A DNA stretch of 64,000 bases from Polydactylus sextarius. Lineage: Eukaryota; Chordata; Actinopteri; Polynemidae. The notes below the pieces were generated by a model that saw only the letters and a list, made by a program, of their open reading frames with translations, was not told the origin of the DNA and made no database searches. Below, in pieces: positions 1 through 13,147 of the stretch. Where the stretch lies: contig CM028909.1 in the NCBI GenBank assembly GCA_016801845.1, positions 9,780,813-9,844,812 of the forward strand. The letters are read 5' to 3'. The stretch's first letter is position 1. Each line of letters starts with the position of its first letter. Made by a program: the position numbers and the translations under genes.

Positions 1-28
1 CTGCACATAATAAGTCAATGCCTTGAAT

Positions 29-29
29 A

Positions 30-67
<38 letters not shown>
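29..67. repeat. Compound (CA)n(TA)n microsatellite
   Basis: About ten CA units run directly into about nine TA units. It lies in a col9a3 intron just downstream (transcript sense) of the exon at 84-137. Confidence 0.95.
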
Positions 68-83
68 GCTACAATAACCTCAC

Positions 84-3000
84 CTTTTCTCCATCTTTTC
101 CAATCTCTCCCTTGTCTCCCTTATGTCCTGTGTGACCCTACATGAGGAAAATACAGTAATGAATACAGACATGAGAAAATGTATTTTGAGAGATGCAGGG
201 TGTCATGGGTTATATATGTCTCCAGGGATCTGCTAAGGTATATAATTCAAATAAAGCACAAAAAGAAACCATGACAGAAACTATATTTACCTTGAATCCT
301 GGCATCCCAGGAGGACCGGGGGGACCAGGGGGACAGATTGCAGGACACTGCGGAGGACAGAGACATATCACTGAAGACTGCATGCAGAGGACGCAGCCTC
401 ATTTCACTGTCAATATGCTGCTTTCAAAGACTGCTTGATTGAAATCTTACCAGAAGGTCACCGTTCAGATCATGAAGGTTCCCAGGAAGACCCTGAGAGA
501 GAGAATTCACAGGTATTTAACACAACATACACTGGGTAGCACTGAAAGAAATATATGGATATAGTAAAGATGCAGCACAAGTTATAACATAAATAATGAT
601 GACTGCACTTACTGGGGGCCCATCAGGGCCAGGAGGTCCAGGAAGTCCTGGAAGACCTTCAGGCCCCTGAGAGATGAGAAGAGCAGTGAGATTAGTCGCA
701 TCCTCAGCACTTCAGGTTTAAAACAGGTTTTAACTTCAGGTTTTTTTAGAGCCACTGTCATTGTCCCTAAAGGAAACCTGCTCCTGAACTATGATATATA
801 ATTGCATAGCCCAGTGTTTTTGGACTAATAGTCCGGATGTCTCAGCCTCTGCTGATCAATTCATAAATTCAGGGAATCCTAACCCTTACGATAACATATC
901 TCCACTTTTAATTACTCATAAGCTGAATATAAGAATTGGACAAATTAAAACAAAGTAAGGCTTGGCTCCTGCTACAATATATACACAATGTTGTGTTGGC
1001 TTATTATAGTAAGGCTAATTCAGACAGAGGCCAATAATAATAATATAATATAATAATAATAAAGTCTGCTGCAGAGGCCTGTATACGAATTTTGCTATAA
1101 TTCAGTGTCCACCTACTAAAATCACTCTAAGTTGATAGTTCTATCTGGGTAACTGGGTTTTGACTCGGATAGAAATAAGAAAAAGGACGTTTAACGTTTA
1201 AACGTCTAAATGGAGAGATCAGACAGATACTCACAGCTGGACCCTGTGGTCCGACTCCGCCCGGCAACCCGTTGGTTCCAGGTAGACCCTGTAAACAAGT
1301 AAATATGTTGGTGTGTAACGCAGCGTAACAAGCATATACTTCCAGGATGCAAGCAAGTAATAGTGAAGAAGGAAAAGTGATACAAATACATCACTCTCTC
1401 CAGCTTTGTACATGTAAGAATGATATAAAAAGGTGGTGCTGTGTACTCACTGCAGCTCCTGGTCTCCCTCTGCCCTACGGAAGACACAGGAAGACAAATT
1501 AAGTCACAAACACCACAGGGTGATTCGATTTTCTCACAACGTCAATATCCACCACGTGATGTAATACTGCATCAAATCCACTTTGAAAGTCTGCCACAGG
1601 TTCTTGCTTTGAGGTGAATATACACCTCTACGGTCCAGTTAGATCAAAACCGACTCTATTCCTGGAACAATATGCAATACTGCCTCATCTCTCACTCTCT
1701 AAAAGTATTCATCCAAAATATGGATAACTGTCGGTATAAGAGGTATGTCGGTTTATAAGGGAAAGTTAGCTGATTGAGGTGGTAATACATATGTATATTA
1801 ACTAACTTCTGTGTACCAGTGTGATACATAACAAGCAGTGGTACTTACAGGAGGTCCAGGTGGCCCAGGAGGTCCAGATTCACCCTAAAGAGAGCAGGAA
1901 AAAATACCACAATCAGATTTAATCAAGCACTTTTAAGAAGGAAACTTTTTGACTTTATGCTCATAATGCGTGAACACAATAACAATTTAGATACTGTGTA
2001 CTGAAGTGGGTGAGAGAGCCTTGAGAAAAATCAGACTGAAGGAGGTGAATGAAACCAGTGTCACCACTCTCACCACTCTACTCTTTTTAGTTACTTTAGT
2101 CACTACTGTTTACAGTTTGTGTGCAGTGCTTGGCGTAATGTCCAGCTCAACACAATAAGGCACATGTGTTGTTATGTTGTTTCTGCATATGACTTTATGT
2201 TATTTATTTCTATAAATATGTTCAAATTGGTTAGAATAGTAGGAATCAGTGTTGGAAACAGGCATTTTTGGATCCAACAGAAAGATTTATAAATGAATTT
2301 ATAATTAATGACTGATTTATAAAAGGCAAGAATATCACAAAAACAGCATTTTCTTAAAAAATGTTTTCCACTGAGAAAATGGAAAATGAGTGGTAAGAAA
2401 TTGTTTGAGGGCATTTATTTATCCTGATTGCATGAGTGCATTTTTTAACAGCGATGGGCACAATTATAACCCATAGTTTTGTTCTAACTAGCTTCTTCTC
2501 TCATTAGCTTCAGTCTCTAACGTACATGCTCTGTCTGTTATTGCTTTCCTCTCCTCTGTCTCCAGCCTTTTGTTTACCTCTCACAGCTGTATTTGTGCGA
2601 TCTGAGGGGTGAGAGGGCCAGAGACTGTCAACAAACAGGGTTAACACGACCATGTTACACTTATTTACTGCATTCCTCAGTATGCAAATGAGACAACAGG
2701 CTGCACTGCCACACAAATGAATTATTTCTGTTGAATGATTACAATATATCTACTTTTTCATTTTTGTTTGTTTGTTTTTTAGCTTATTCTTTGTCTCAGA
2801 TCCTCCAACCTGAACCTGTTTGTCTCTGCGCTGTGTGCTAGCGATAACAGGATAGTAATCTGAGTAAATTAGGGACACTGGTTAATGCAAGCTTCCTCAT
2901 TAGGTCGACTAATTAGTTGAATCCCTGGGGGACATTTATCTGCCTTGACTGTAACTTTCAGACTGACAGCAGAGATCTCTCGATATTTATTCTTTTACAT

Positions 3001-6000
3001 CTTACATTTGTGGGAAATATAAGTCTCCATGTGTTGTTAGAGATTATAGAACTAGTCTGATGCCACACGTGCTGTTTATCTGTCTTCTCTTGTGTCTTTC
3101 AGAGGATAACACCTGTTTTCCTCAGTGTCAGAGCGATGGATCATCATCTCACAGATTGGTGGGAAACAGTATGCATTCCGGGCCGGATTAAGGAAGCAGC
3201 AGAAATAAATCCGATTCTGATCCCTCATTAAAAATATTCCCACCAAGAGGCTGAGCCAGCTTGACAAATCCAGGATGACAGTGGAAACACAGGCCGCAGT
3301 AACTAATCAGCGTGCAGCGTGAGTTTGCATACACTTTAGTTCATGTGTTTTTATGGTCGTTTGACCGATTAATTAGGGAAAGTTTGAGGTGAAGAACTTA
3401 TAAAACTAAACTGGGCGCATCTTTAAGTGGATCTTCAGCATCCCAAAAAGATCACAATACTAAGACACACTTACTGTTTCACCCGCAGGTCCATCCTTCC
3501 CAGCAGGACCATCAGGACCAGTCAAACCCTGGAAAGAAAACACATCAATCAGCTGAACATCATGACCTTGATAATAATCGTTTAAGAAACATCACTGGCT
3601 TTGGGCAATGTTTCCTGATGTTCCTTTACAAAGACAGAGGTATGTGTATGTGATGTTAGTGTAAGACTTGTTTATGGACACTTACATCCACCCCTGGAAG
3701 TCCTGGCAGGCCTGGTTTTCCTGGTAGTCCTGGTATTCCTGCTTTTCCTTTGGGACCCTAGAAAAGACAGAATTGTATTAAGTTGTGCACAGGAGATGCA
3801 GTTGTAAACGTGCTATGTTTTTGGAGGTTATTTATTGTCATAGGGTGTCATATGCCGTGCAGATGCACAAACGGTTGTGATTGTAGCCTCTATGAGTTTC
3901 CTTCTCATTATAAATGTAAAGTTTAGCCCTTTACAATCTAATTAATAGTTACTTAAAGAGTATCATTAAAAACAACTTTCCTTCATACCGTGTTTCATAA
4001 AGATGCACTTGGCATCAGTTTTGTCTCTGTTTATGTCTGTCTTGTTTATCTTTATCTGTCTCTCTATTTATTAAATAAATAAATGGACTTGTTGTAATAC
4101 TTACTGCTTTCCCCGGCAGTCCAGCAGGTCCAGGTTTACCCTGTTAATCATATTGAACAAAAAATAAATCCATATTATAACCATAGACAAAACTATGTCT
4201 TTGATTCATTGACAGTGTTCTACATCTTGAACACTCTAGATTAATGTTGGATTATACATACAAAGCCCATCCAGTAACTACAGTGTTTGACTGGAATTAA
4301 GGTACAAAATCAACAGCAGGAATATATAAGTGACTCAAGCAGAGAGTCCCTGGTCTGCATCAGTGTATAGGATATAATGTTTAACTTCTGCAGCGACTGG
4401 GGAAGAACAAACACAACTAAACTGACCCGCTGCTCAGTGGTCACATGATGAAAGCCTCAGTTTGGTTTAGGATGGGGGGTGAAGGCTGAAGGTGCAGAGG
4501 GAGGAGGTGTGAGGTGAAACTCTAGATGGTCTCACAGAGTTGGGGAATGTATGAATGGGCCCTCTGTGTGCTAAACTTTACTGGAGTCAGAGAAATATCG
4601 ACAACTAAAAGAAAAAAAAACTCTTTTCTGACATGGACATTTAACATTTATAAATGTTTTTTTTTTCCAGAACATACAAAGTATGTTGCCAGATTAACAA
4701 AGTTTTTCAAACTTCTCCATTATCCAATTTCCACTGGCAAATTGTGCAAATGAAATCTTATTGCATTATGTTTACTTGTTATATTCCACATAACAGCAAA
4801 CCCCTTTAAATAGTGAATAACCTGGAGGCTTAATTTTCATTGGATTATTCTTGTACTGACAAAATACAATAAAGGAAATCCACATATATCAGGTTGACTG
4901 AGATGATACTGTACACTGAGGGAAGCAGCCCAGTCACACTGTTAATATAACCTAAGCTTTGAATGGTGTGATAGAAAAGGGAAACTAACCACAAAGTTTT
5001 CAAATATTTTTTTTTTTTTTTACTCATAGAAGTCCAGTTGTTAGATTCACTCCTAAACCCTGCCTACCTGACGTCCACCGTTATGATTTAATAGCTGTGG
5101 GTGTGGCTGTGGGAGGAGTCAATGTGATAAAACTAACATCAAGAAATATTTGAGGCACATTTATACACAAAGACAACACTTTCTACCAAAAGCAACTGAA
5201 CTAACTGGAGTAATTCAGAGGGAACGTGACAAATTCATCATAAAAGTGATGAACTGTTCAGTTAACTTAAACTCAAGTGTCAGTGACACAACTTTTAAAA
5301 ATATATTATTTTAGTTTTTAGTGACCTGTAGCTTGACAACCCCAGTGTTTCTCAAGAAAATGAGGTTCTAACATTTTCTTTATCAACACAGTTGGTTGAC
5401 GATTAAATGTTAAATAGGCAAAAGTGAGGAGACTCATCTATGTTAAGTAAATAAACTGTTGGCGCCTGATTAAACTCACATCAGTGCCATCTCTTCCTGG
5501 TTGTCCTGGGGGTCCTGGTGGGCCAGTAGCTCCTCTGGGACCTGGCCTCTACAACACAAAATTCATCCAAATCACTCTGCATTTGATGATGTGTAACAAA
5601 TTAAACATCCACAGTTAATTTGAAGCGGTTGCCTCAAGAAAAAAAAGGAGTACATCTGACATGAAAAATATTTAGTGTCAAAACAAATGAAAAAAGTCAG
5701 TTTATTAAAATATTAACGAAATGCAATGATACCATTTAATTCTAAAGACGTGATTATACATTTATTAAAGAATATAACTGCAACATCATGGGGAATATGA
5801 TGCGAATCTGCTCGTAAAAAGACGCTTCTCATTTCCTTTTACGCACAAGAGGAAGACTCATCTAGATTTCTACAATAAACATAAATAAACCAGTAGTTCA
5901 CTGTTCGTGTAAACTCAAAATTAAGCCTATTTCACTGAAGACTTTCAAATTGGGCTCCTGCGTCTACAGCCCAGTCTGGAGAGCCTGAATGAACAGAGAT

Positions 6001-6521
6001 GGCATTGTGCGCCGTGGCGCTGATCTCCAATCCGCGCATTCCACAGGTTCAGGGAAAACATAACCCCGACTTCATCAACTAGTGCGAAAAGCGCAGCCAC
6101 CTGCAGACAATTACACTGATATGACAGAGACACAGACAGGCCTGTTCAGCCGTGGAGGTAAAAGAAACAAATCACCCACGATCACTTAAATGATCAATGT
6201 ATAAAAAGAAAACAGCAGATATGTGACTATATCGCTTTAAGGCCTAAAGCAGCTGTAAAATAGAGCCACTTCCAACATCAGCACCACCATCAACTCAAGA
6301 TCTAGCCTGTGATACCAATAGATTACCGGTAACATAAACTCACTGTATTATATTATCATTAAGGGAATTTACAAGACAGTCGGACAAAAAGCGACGTAAA
6401 GAGGCGCTGCAGGCGGCAGAATGATGAGACGGATGCGGCACTTGATAGTCCTTACCTGGCCTGAGGATGATGTCAAAAGCTGGCACAGTAAGAGCACCCA
6501 AAGAGCAGAGAACACCGCCAT
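84..6521 (-). CDS. col9a3: Collagen alpha-3(IX) chain, 5' part (12 exons, continues off left edge)
   Basis: Collagen IX alpha-3 is one of three chains of a FACIT collagen that coats type II collagen fibrils in cartilage extracellular matrix. Exons read on the minus strand in transcript order: 6456-6521, 5480-5548, 4105-4140, 3686-3757, 3475-3528, 1849-1884, 1451-1474, 1235-1288, 613-666, 451-492, 291-347 and 84-137. All junctions are phase 0 with AG/GT ends and together give 206 codons. Residues 1-22 are a signal peptide (MAVFSALWVLLLCQLLTSSS). Residues 23-155 are Gly-X-Y repeats (COL3). Residues 156-175 are a non-collagenous NC3 segment with the CPAICPPG cysteine pair, after which Gly-X-Y resumes (COL2). 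Exon sizes (36, 54 and 72 nt) are collagen-like. Exon lengths, the stretch GLPGLPGVD and the segment CPxICPPGPPGPPGMPGFK match human COL9A3 as I remember it, and not COL9A1 or COL9A2. The rest of COL2, COL1 and the 3' end lie outside the window. Confidence 0.95.
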
Positions 6522-6900
6522 GGCTTCCCGCTCGCCCTCACAAACCCAAAGTTTATGTGGAAAAGGTCAAATCCCCGGTTCCCGGTCCTCTCTCACTCCC
6601 CCCCAGCGTCCACAACGGAGCCTTCCTTCACCTCACGGCGCGCAGCTCCTGAATGGCTTTCTCTTTGGTCCCAGATAAACCCGAGCCTCCAGCCGAAGGG
6701 GCTGAACTCAAGTCTCAGCGCACAGTGCACAGGGATGTGGGGGGGTGAGGAGGAGTGAGACTGCTGAGGGAGGCAGTGAAGAGAGAGGGGGGGACCATTT
6801 CGGACAGTAAGAAAGTGGGCTGAGCTATAAATGTTATAAATAAGCTTTGACCAATTACAACCTGACCCAAAACACAGATCTGTGGCTGCAGGGTAGAACA
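6522..6900 (-). promoter_or_regulatory. col9a3: col9a3 5' UTR and presumed promoter region
   Basis: This is the stretch directly upstream of the col9a3 start codon at 6519-6521. It is more C/G-rich than its surroundings, with scattered CpGs at about 6580-6720 and a C-run on the minus strand near 6736-6760. No convincing TATA box is placed at a usual distance. The transcription start cannot be fixed from sequence alone, so the 5' UTR and promoter are not separated. The open frames on both strands here are short and look like chance. Confidence 0.4.
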
Positions 6901-7164
6901 GTTTGAGGACTTTAGGTAGCACATTGACTTAAAGGTGACTTCAGTGACTTAACACTGCACCTTCACAAAGTTTTGTTTTTTTCACAATAGTCTAAAGTGG
7001 AGCAGCAGAGGCTGTGGCGTCTAAAAAATACTACACCCTACTTTTTCCCACAATGTACCTAAATAAGATTAGGTGCAAACTCAATTTTAGATAACTCTAA
7101 CATCATTATAATATCTTAACTGTATAATAATACTTTGGTTCGATCCTCCAGAACTACAGAAGTA

Positions 7165-7167
<3 letters not shown>

Positions 7168-7229
<62 letters not shown>
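7168..7229. repeat. (TA)31 microsatellite
   Basis: An uninterrupted TA dinucleotide tract of about 62 bp in the spacer between the ogfr 3' end and the col9a3 promoter. The rest of the spacer (6900-8040) is AT-rich with nothing else recognised. Confidence 0.97.
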
Positions 7230-7232
<3 letters not shown>

Positions 7233-8057
7233 ATACAACAGCTACAAGTGTGGCCTCCTCATGTTTATATGTAAAATAGGTGGAGTTTCCCTTTAACCAA
7301 TCAGGGTTAAATCTGGTGAGTCAGTGAGTGTTTGAGGTTCTTTAAAGGGTCTTACAGCCTGTAAGGACGATTTAAACGTCAGTTATTTTACCTTGGGTGT
7401 CGAAAGAAATGGGTGAAAAAAATAAAAAACAAAAAAAAAACAAATGTTGCTACACCTCAGATTTCCTAACAATGATTTTTATCGATTTATTTTCTTCCTC
7501 CGACTTGGCAGACTTACAACTAACAAACATCAGTTAACCTGCATATTATTTTCCTCATTTACTAGTTAAATTGTTTAATTTACATCAGAAAACAACTGCT
7601 ACAACTTGTTGATTGGTATTTGTCGACTTTCTATCAGTTCATTAATTGTTTCCGCACTAACCGCGACTCAAAGTCTAAATACGTCCACATCCTCGGTCAT
7701 AGACGTCAAGAATATCGTGAATACTTTGATCTAAACTTGTCATAACCCAACAAAATGTGTTATGAGTTTTATTTATAATATTCCAAAGCAGAGGGTGGAT
7801 GGGGCTGTTGATTAGAGGCTGGCATAAACAATAAGAAACAAGCAACAGCTGCAGTCTTTTTTTTTTTTTTAAACTGACTTTACTCACCCTCTGACTCCAC
7901 ATCGGTCCTGAGGTCTGAACACGCTGCGTTTCATCAGTATTTTGTTAAGTTCAGAATCTTCCTTCCACTTTTCTGACGGTTATCTAATAAATCATAACAG
8001 GACTCAGACTTGAGCTGAACAGATTCATTTCATAACAGCATCAGAAAATAGTATAAC

Positions 8058-9462
8058 TTTATTTTGTTTTGTTTTTTTGTCAACAGCCAGGTATTTACTT
8101 GGGAAAAAGTCATATATAAAGAATTCAGCACTTTTGTGAATTTATTACCATTTCATTATGTAAATACCATAACTTCAACAATTAATATTCAAAATTAAGT
8201 GCAAATACAAAAGGATGCATCAATATTAACCTTCCTGGTGTGTAAATATTAATGGTTCGCGTTCCATCTCAAATTAACGAACAGTGGATTTTAAATTACA
8301 GCTAAAGCTTGGTCAGTTCTGCCGAGGAGACATACGCGTCGTACAATCATCCAGTCTTATCTCATTTTTGGCAGTTGTTCGAAAATCGACTTCCCAAATC
8401 TGCATGAAAAAAAACAAAAACAAAACATACAGATGTGCAACATTAAGGAAATATATTCAGTGACATTCAGTCTTCAATCCGTTTGAAAAGCAGGGATCCA
8501 GCAAACACAAACCAGTACAGAAGAAGTTTTTTTTTTTAACTCACATTAAAAAAAAAAAACTCAAAAGGGAAATAGAGACTCTTCCAATTCATTACTTCTC
8601 AGTGCAAAAACTGTTAAATGGTGAAGGTAGTAACGTGTTCAAAATGCTGAAATGATGGTTTCACTGACATACATTAATAATAATAGTGCTTTATGTACTC
8701 TGTAGAGATATTTAGTAGCAGTTGCTGACAGTCTTAGTCTTTACTACATTAAAGAATAAATTTGGTAATATTGTATATTTTCCCACTTTAAAAGACCAAA
8801 ACCAACAACGAATTCATCCAAACTTAAAAGTTTTGTCTGTGTAGCCAGAGCCTGATGACAGCCGGTGTAGTCCAGACACCATTAACACAACGCTGCTTCA
8901 TTACAATAGACATTGGCACTGAAGTTTATTTTTCTTAAGGCAATGCCACATACACCAACTAACTGCTGTAAATACTCTCATTTACTTAATTTGCAAACTA
9001 AGTTGTAAATGTATATGGCCTTTAAAAATCTATTTTTTTTTTTGTATTTATTTTTTTACCTAAACTTGTTTTTTAAAAAATAATCTCCTCGATAGAAACC
9101 AATCAGCTTAGACCTGACAGGGTTTGGGAAGTTAGAAAGAACTGAAACTGATCAACACACTGTTGATTTTGGTCTTTTAGTGAAATATGTTGAACGGAAA
9201 GAAAAAACAAATCCCAAACATATAGAATATCACCAGCTTTATCCTTCAGTATTATTGAATGGCCACATAGAGACTGAAACACAACCAGTCTCACATTTGG
9301 TGAATGAATCAATCTATATATTCCTTCAAAGTGAAAAGAATCAATATCTAATCATCAAATAAAGTAGAATAAGGCTCAGAAAGTCTTTAGGTCATACTCT
9401 GTCCCTATATTAAGTTTCTTTGAAGCTCGAATTTGTGTGTTTTCTCCGGTCGTCCAGTTTAT
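8058..9462 (-). other. ogfr: ogfr 3' UTR (presumed)
   Basis: AT-rich sequence following the ogfr stop codon (9463-9465) on the minus strand. Several AATAAA signals (TTTATT on the plus strand) occur. One near 9048 would give a short UTR, and one at 8058-8063 would give a UTR of about 1.4 kb. The sequence has no coding pattern, contains poly-T and poly-A runs at about 8528-8560, and ends where the TA-rich spacer begins. Which signal is used cannot be decided here. Confidence 0.5.
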
Positions 9463-12400
9463 TCATGAATTCCCTACATTTTGGTCTGAGCTCGAGGGGT
9501 TTGATGCCATATCAACATCCTCCACCTCCTTCCCGTTTCTCTGTTCATCCACAGGTTTGTCGGTGCTCGTCACTGACCCATTTGTTGCTGACACAATTTC
9601 CTGTGACATTTCTTCATCTTCCCTTTCATCTGCCTCTTCATTAAAATCAGTCCTCGGGATTTTTGACTGTTTTGAAGTCTTAGGGGAGGTTTGCTCGGAC
9701 GGGCTGGTTTGACCAGTGGCTTTAGCACCAGATTTTTCCTCCATCTGCCCACTGGTTGGGTCTCCAGCAGAGCCGTTGCTTGGCAGCACCTTATTATCTT
9801 CTCTCTTCTTCTTCAGTGGTTTTTCAATATCTGCGTCATCATCTGTTTGCATACTGTAGTCTTGTTCCGGGTTGTCATCCTTTGAGTCGTTGTTACATTT
9901 GTTGTGACTGTCCGTCTGATCCATTTCATCATCATCATCATCATCATCATCATCTGCAGAGTCATTTTCATTTCCATTCCCTAACATTTTGTCATTAGAT
10001 TCAGCCTTTACGTCGCCATTTCCGACAGTGCCAGCTTCCGGTTGTGGCTCAGAAGATGCCTGTTTATTTGCTGGTTTATCAGTTTCTTTTTGAGCCTTTG
10101 AAACATTATCCAATCCATCCTCTTTTTGTTGCGATGCTTCTGCATCTTTGCTTTTACCCCATGAACACACCTCATCCTTTCCATCTCCATTTCCGATAGC
10201 ATCAGATCTTTTCTCCGCCTTCTTGAATTGTTTCTGAATCTTTCTGGGGCACCACACAAACTTATCCTTTGGCTCAAAGTGAAGGTATGCGAAGCGCACA
10301 AGCTCCTGACGTTTCCGCTTGTCCAATACGGCAAACAAGAAATAGTCAAGCACGCTGCGTTTAACACTGCTAAGAGTCTTCTTGACCAGAGTCTCCTCCA
10401 GAAAGAAACGCACGAGTGGGGCCTGGTAGCGCTCGAAGCCCAGCTCCCCGAGGCTCTTCAGGATGCGAGTGATGCGCAGGTTGTTGTGCATATTCCTGCA
10501 AGAGGTCAGACGGCTGAAGGTGAAATTACGAACAAAAAGGCAGATATTTCAGAAGATGCTCACATGAGATTATTTGGTATTTACCGTTCCAAGTTTCCAA
10601 AGCGCTCCTTCCAATTTTCTGCACGTTTCACTTCACCCGTCTCTTTGTTGACCAAACGGATACCGTAGAAGCCCAACATGAGTTCATAGGACTCGACTAA
10701 TCTTCTTTTAGCGTCTTCACTCTTCTTAAAGGCCTGAGGAGCGTAAATTGAGGAAATAAATATATAAATTATAAAACAATGTGACGTCTGTACAGGTTTA
10801 TGATCACATAATGGCAGTAACCTGACATCTTTTCCTTATGGTTCTTCAGAGAAATGATGCCAGGCAAACTAAATATTTTCCCTACAAGCCAATGTTGTTT
10901 GCTTGACAGCTGATGTGTTTATTGGTGTCTTACAGTGCATGGAGAAATGTGTGGGTTGGCTGGATAATAGAAGTCAAGAGCAGGTCAGATCGTTGGGGCT
11001 CGACACCAGATTCTCTGATGGTGAGAAATGTTCTGCTCTGACTCATTTTAGAGACGTTTTTCTCCACAATGACTTGACAATAACTAGACGACTGGAAGAT
11101 GTTAAAATGAATACTTGATGTGGTTAAGGTTTTATTGAAATTGCAAGATATAAGAATCTGGAAAAAAAAAATAATAATGAGAAAATACACATTTTATTGT
11201 TTATTCTAGGGAGATTTTTTTCCTGACTCGATTATAATTCAATGTGGCATTTGGAGCCTATGTAATTTAAAACTATCATCTGAAATACACTGGTGATTTC
11301 ATAGGATAAAATTTCTTTCCTATTCATCAGATATGACTGTAGCATCATCATAAACAGTAAAATAAATTTGTTTTTGCTGCTTTATGTTTGTCCCAGAAAC
11401 TGCAAGTCACTGCTGGCAGCCAAATTCTGCACAATAAGTTGTATGGCTGAGCATTCATTTAGAGACTCGTTTATTTCCAATTCTATTATACTCTTACCTC
11501 AATTTCCTTCTTGGTGAGTTCTGACGCCATGTAATTAACCCCTGGTTCCCGCAGTGGAAACAACCTTACAATAGCAGAGAATTGGAGAGAGAAACAACAC
11601 AAAACCAATTAACATCTGATAAAATTGCGCTGTAATTCAATGAGGATGACGTCAAGTATCCACATCTGAACCCTTGGGAATTCACAAAAACATCCTCCTG
11701 ATAAACAGTTTATAATCAGCACACAAAACTCTGCAACATCACTGGAATTATATAACAACTTTATCACCTTTACTCTAAGTCCTGTATATTGAAATCAGGA
11801 AGCAGAGATTAAGTAACTGAAGACTTTGAGGATTAATTTAAACCTTTTGAGAAATAAAACGTAGAAAGATATTTCAGAAAAATCACTGAATCTGTGATGA
11901 GTGAGTGTTAATTTCTGTACTTGTTTCACTTTGAGCAGTGATCTTCAACAAGGATACTAAAACAGCAAAGGCTTAGGTGCTATTATTAAGTTTTTAACGT
12001 GTCCTAAAAAACAAGGTGTAGTACACAATAGCACTGCAAACATCGTGTCTCTGTCCCACTTTCATAAGCTATATACTAATCCATGCGATAACACATTGCT
12101 TTTGCAATTAGTTTACAAGGAACTGACATATTTAAAACATTTTTGCAGCTGCACTATATGACCTTACTCAAATGGCAACTAGCTGTATTTCCATTAATGT
12201 GTTTTTATCTGCAATTTCAGTCAAATGTCACATAGCAGAGGGTTGAAAAAGGAGAAAAAAAACCCCATCCTCAATTATATTTAAAAAAATTTTTTTACTC
12301 TTGCTTGGGGGAGGGGGGTGGGGGTTGCCTTTTTCAAAAACAGTTAATGTGTTTAATGGGAGTAGGAAAAACCTTTTCACAGAAATGATCCATTTCCGCT

Positions 12401-13107
12401 TTTAGGGAAGAAGTAATAATAGAAGCTCTTGACAACATCTCCAAGTATAAATGCCCATAAAGCAGGAAAATAATTGCTGAAGCCCTTCCTCCATTTTCTC
12501 TTGTTGATGACTAGGGTGACAGATTTTGTTTCTTCTTCCTCTTGGTTTTGGCAGCTGGCAAACATTTTTGGTGTCCAGTCACAACCTCTACTTTAACCAA
12601 CCACGCATACTGAAGCCTGTACTCTGACCGTCTGACGACACCACACAGCCGACTGTATTGTCTTTAAACCAGTTGATGGAAATGCAAATGTTTAATTTTT
12701 TCTTTTTTGTTTAATCCACAATTAAGTTTCTTTCCAGCATTTTGTAGTATACATATCTGTATCTTATTTGATAATGTGTTCTCGACTACTAAAATAATCC
12801 GTTGGGCTTGAGAGAGAGGTGGTTTCTGAGTGTGCAGAAGTCAGGAGAGAAACATCGTCAACACGCCCACTTGCTTCCTTCTGAATTCTGAATTCTTCAG
12901 GCACTGTACTCCTCTTTTCTCTTTAAATATCGACTCCACTGAACTTAACACAAACACATTTGCATTCTCACACACAACTCCTCTGGTTTTATGACAAGAT
13001 AAGTCCAAGGTTGCACTGCATGTGCGAAAGCACCGTGTGTAACTGATGGCCTCGGACAACAAGGCCGTCAGGATTTAAAAAAAAAGAATATCTGATTGGA
13101 CGCAGCC

Positions 13108-13147
<40 letters not shown>

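Noticed and set aside
84..127. Alternative acceptor (CACAG) for the last visible col9a3 exon
   Set aside because: It would give a 44-nt exon out of Gly-X-Y register. The acceptor ten bases further upstream in the transcript (GTAG, exon 84-137) gives 54 nt and matches the human residue pattern.
10228..10668. 146-codon open frame on the plus strand
   Set aside because: It is antisense to the last two coding exons of ogfr and crosses their intron; it shows no domain of its own.
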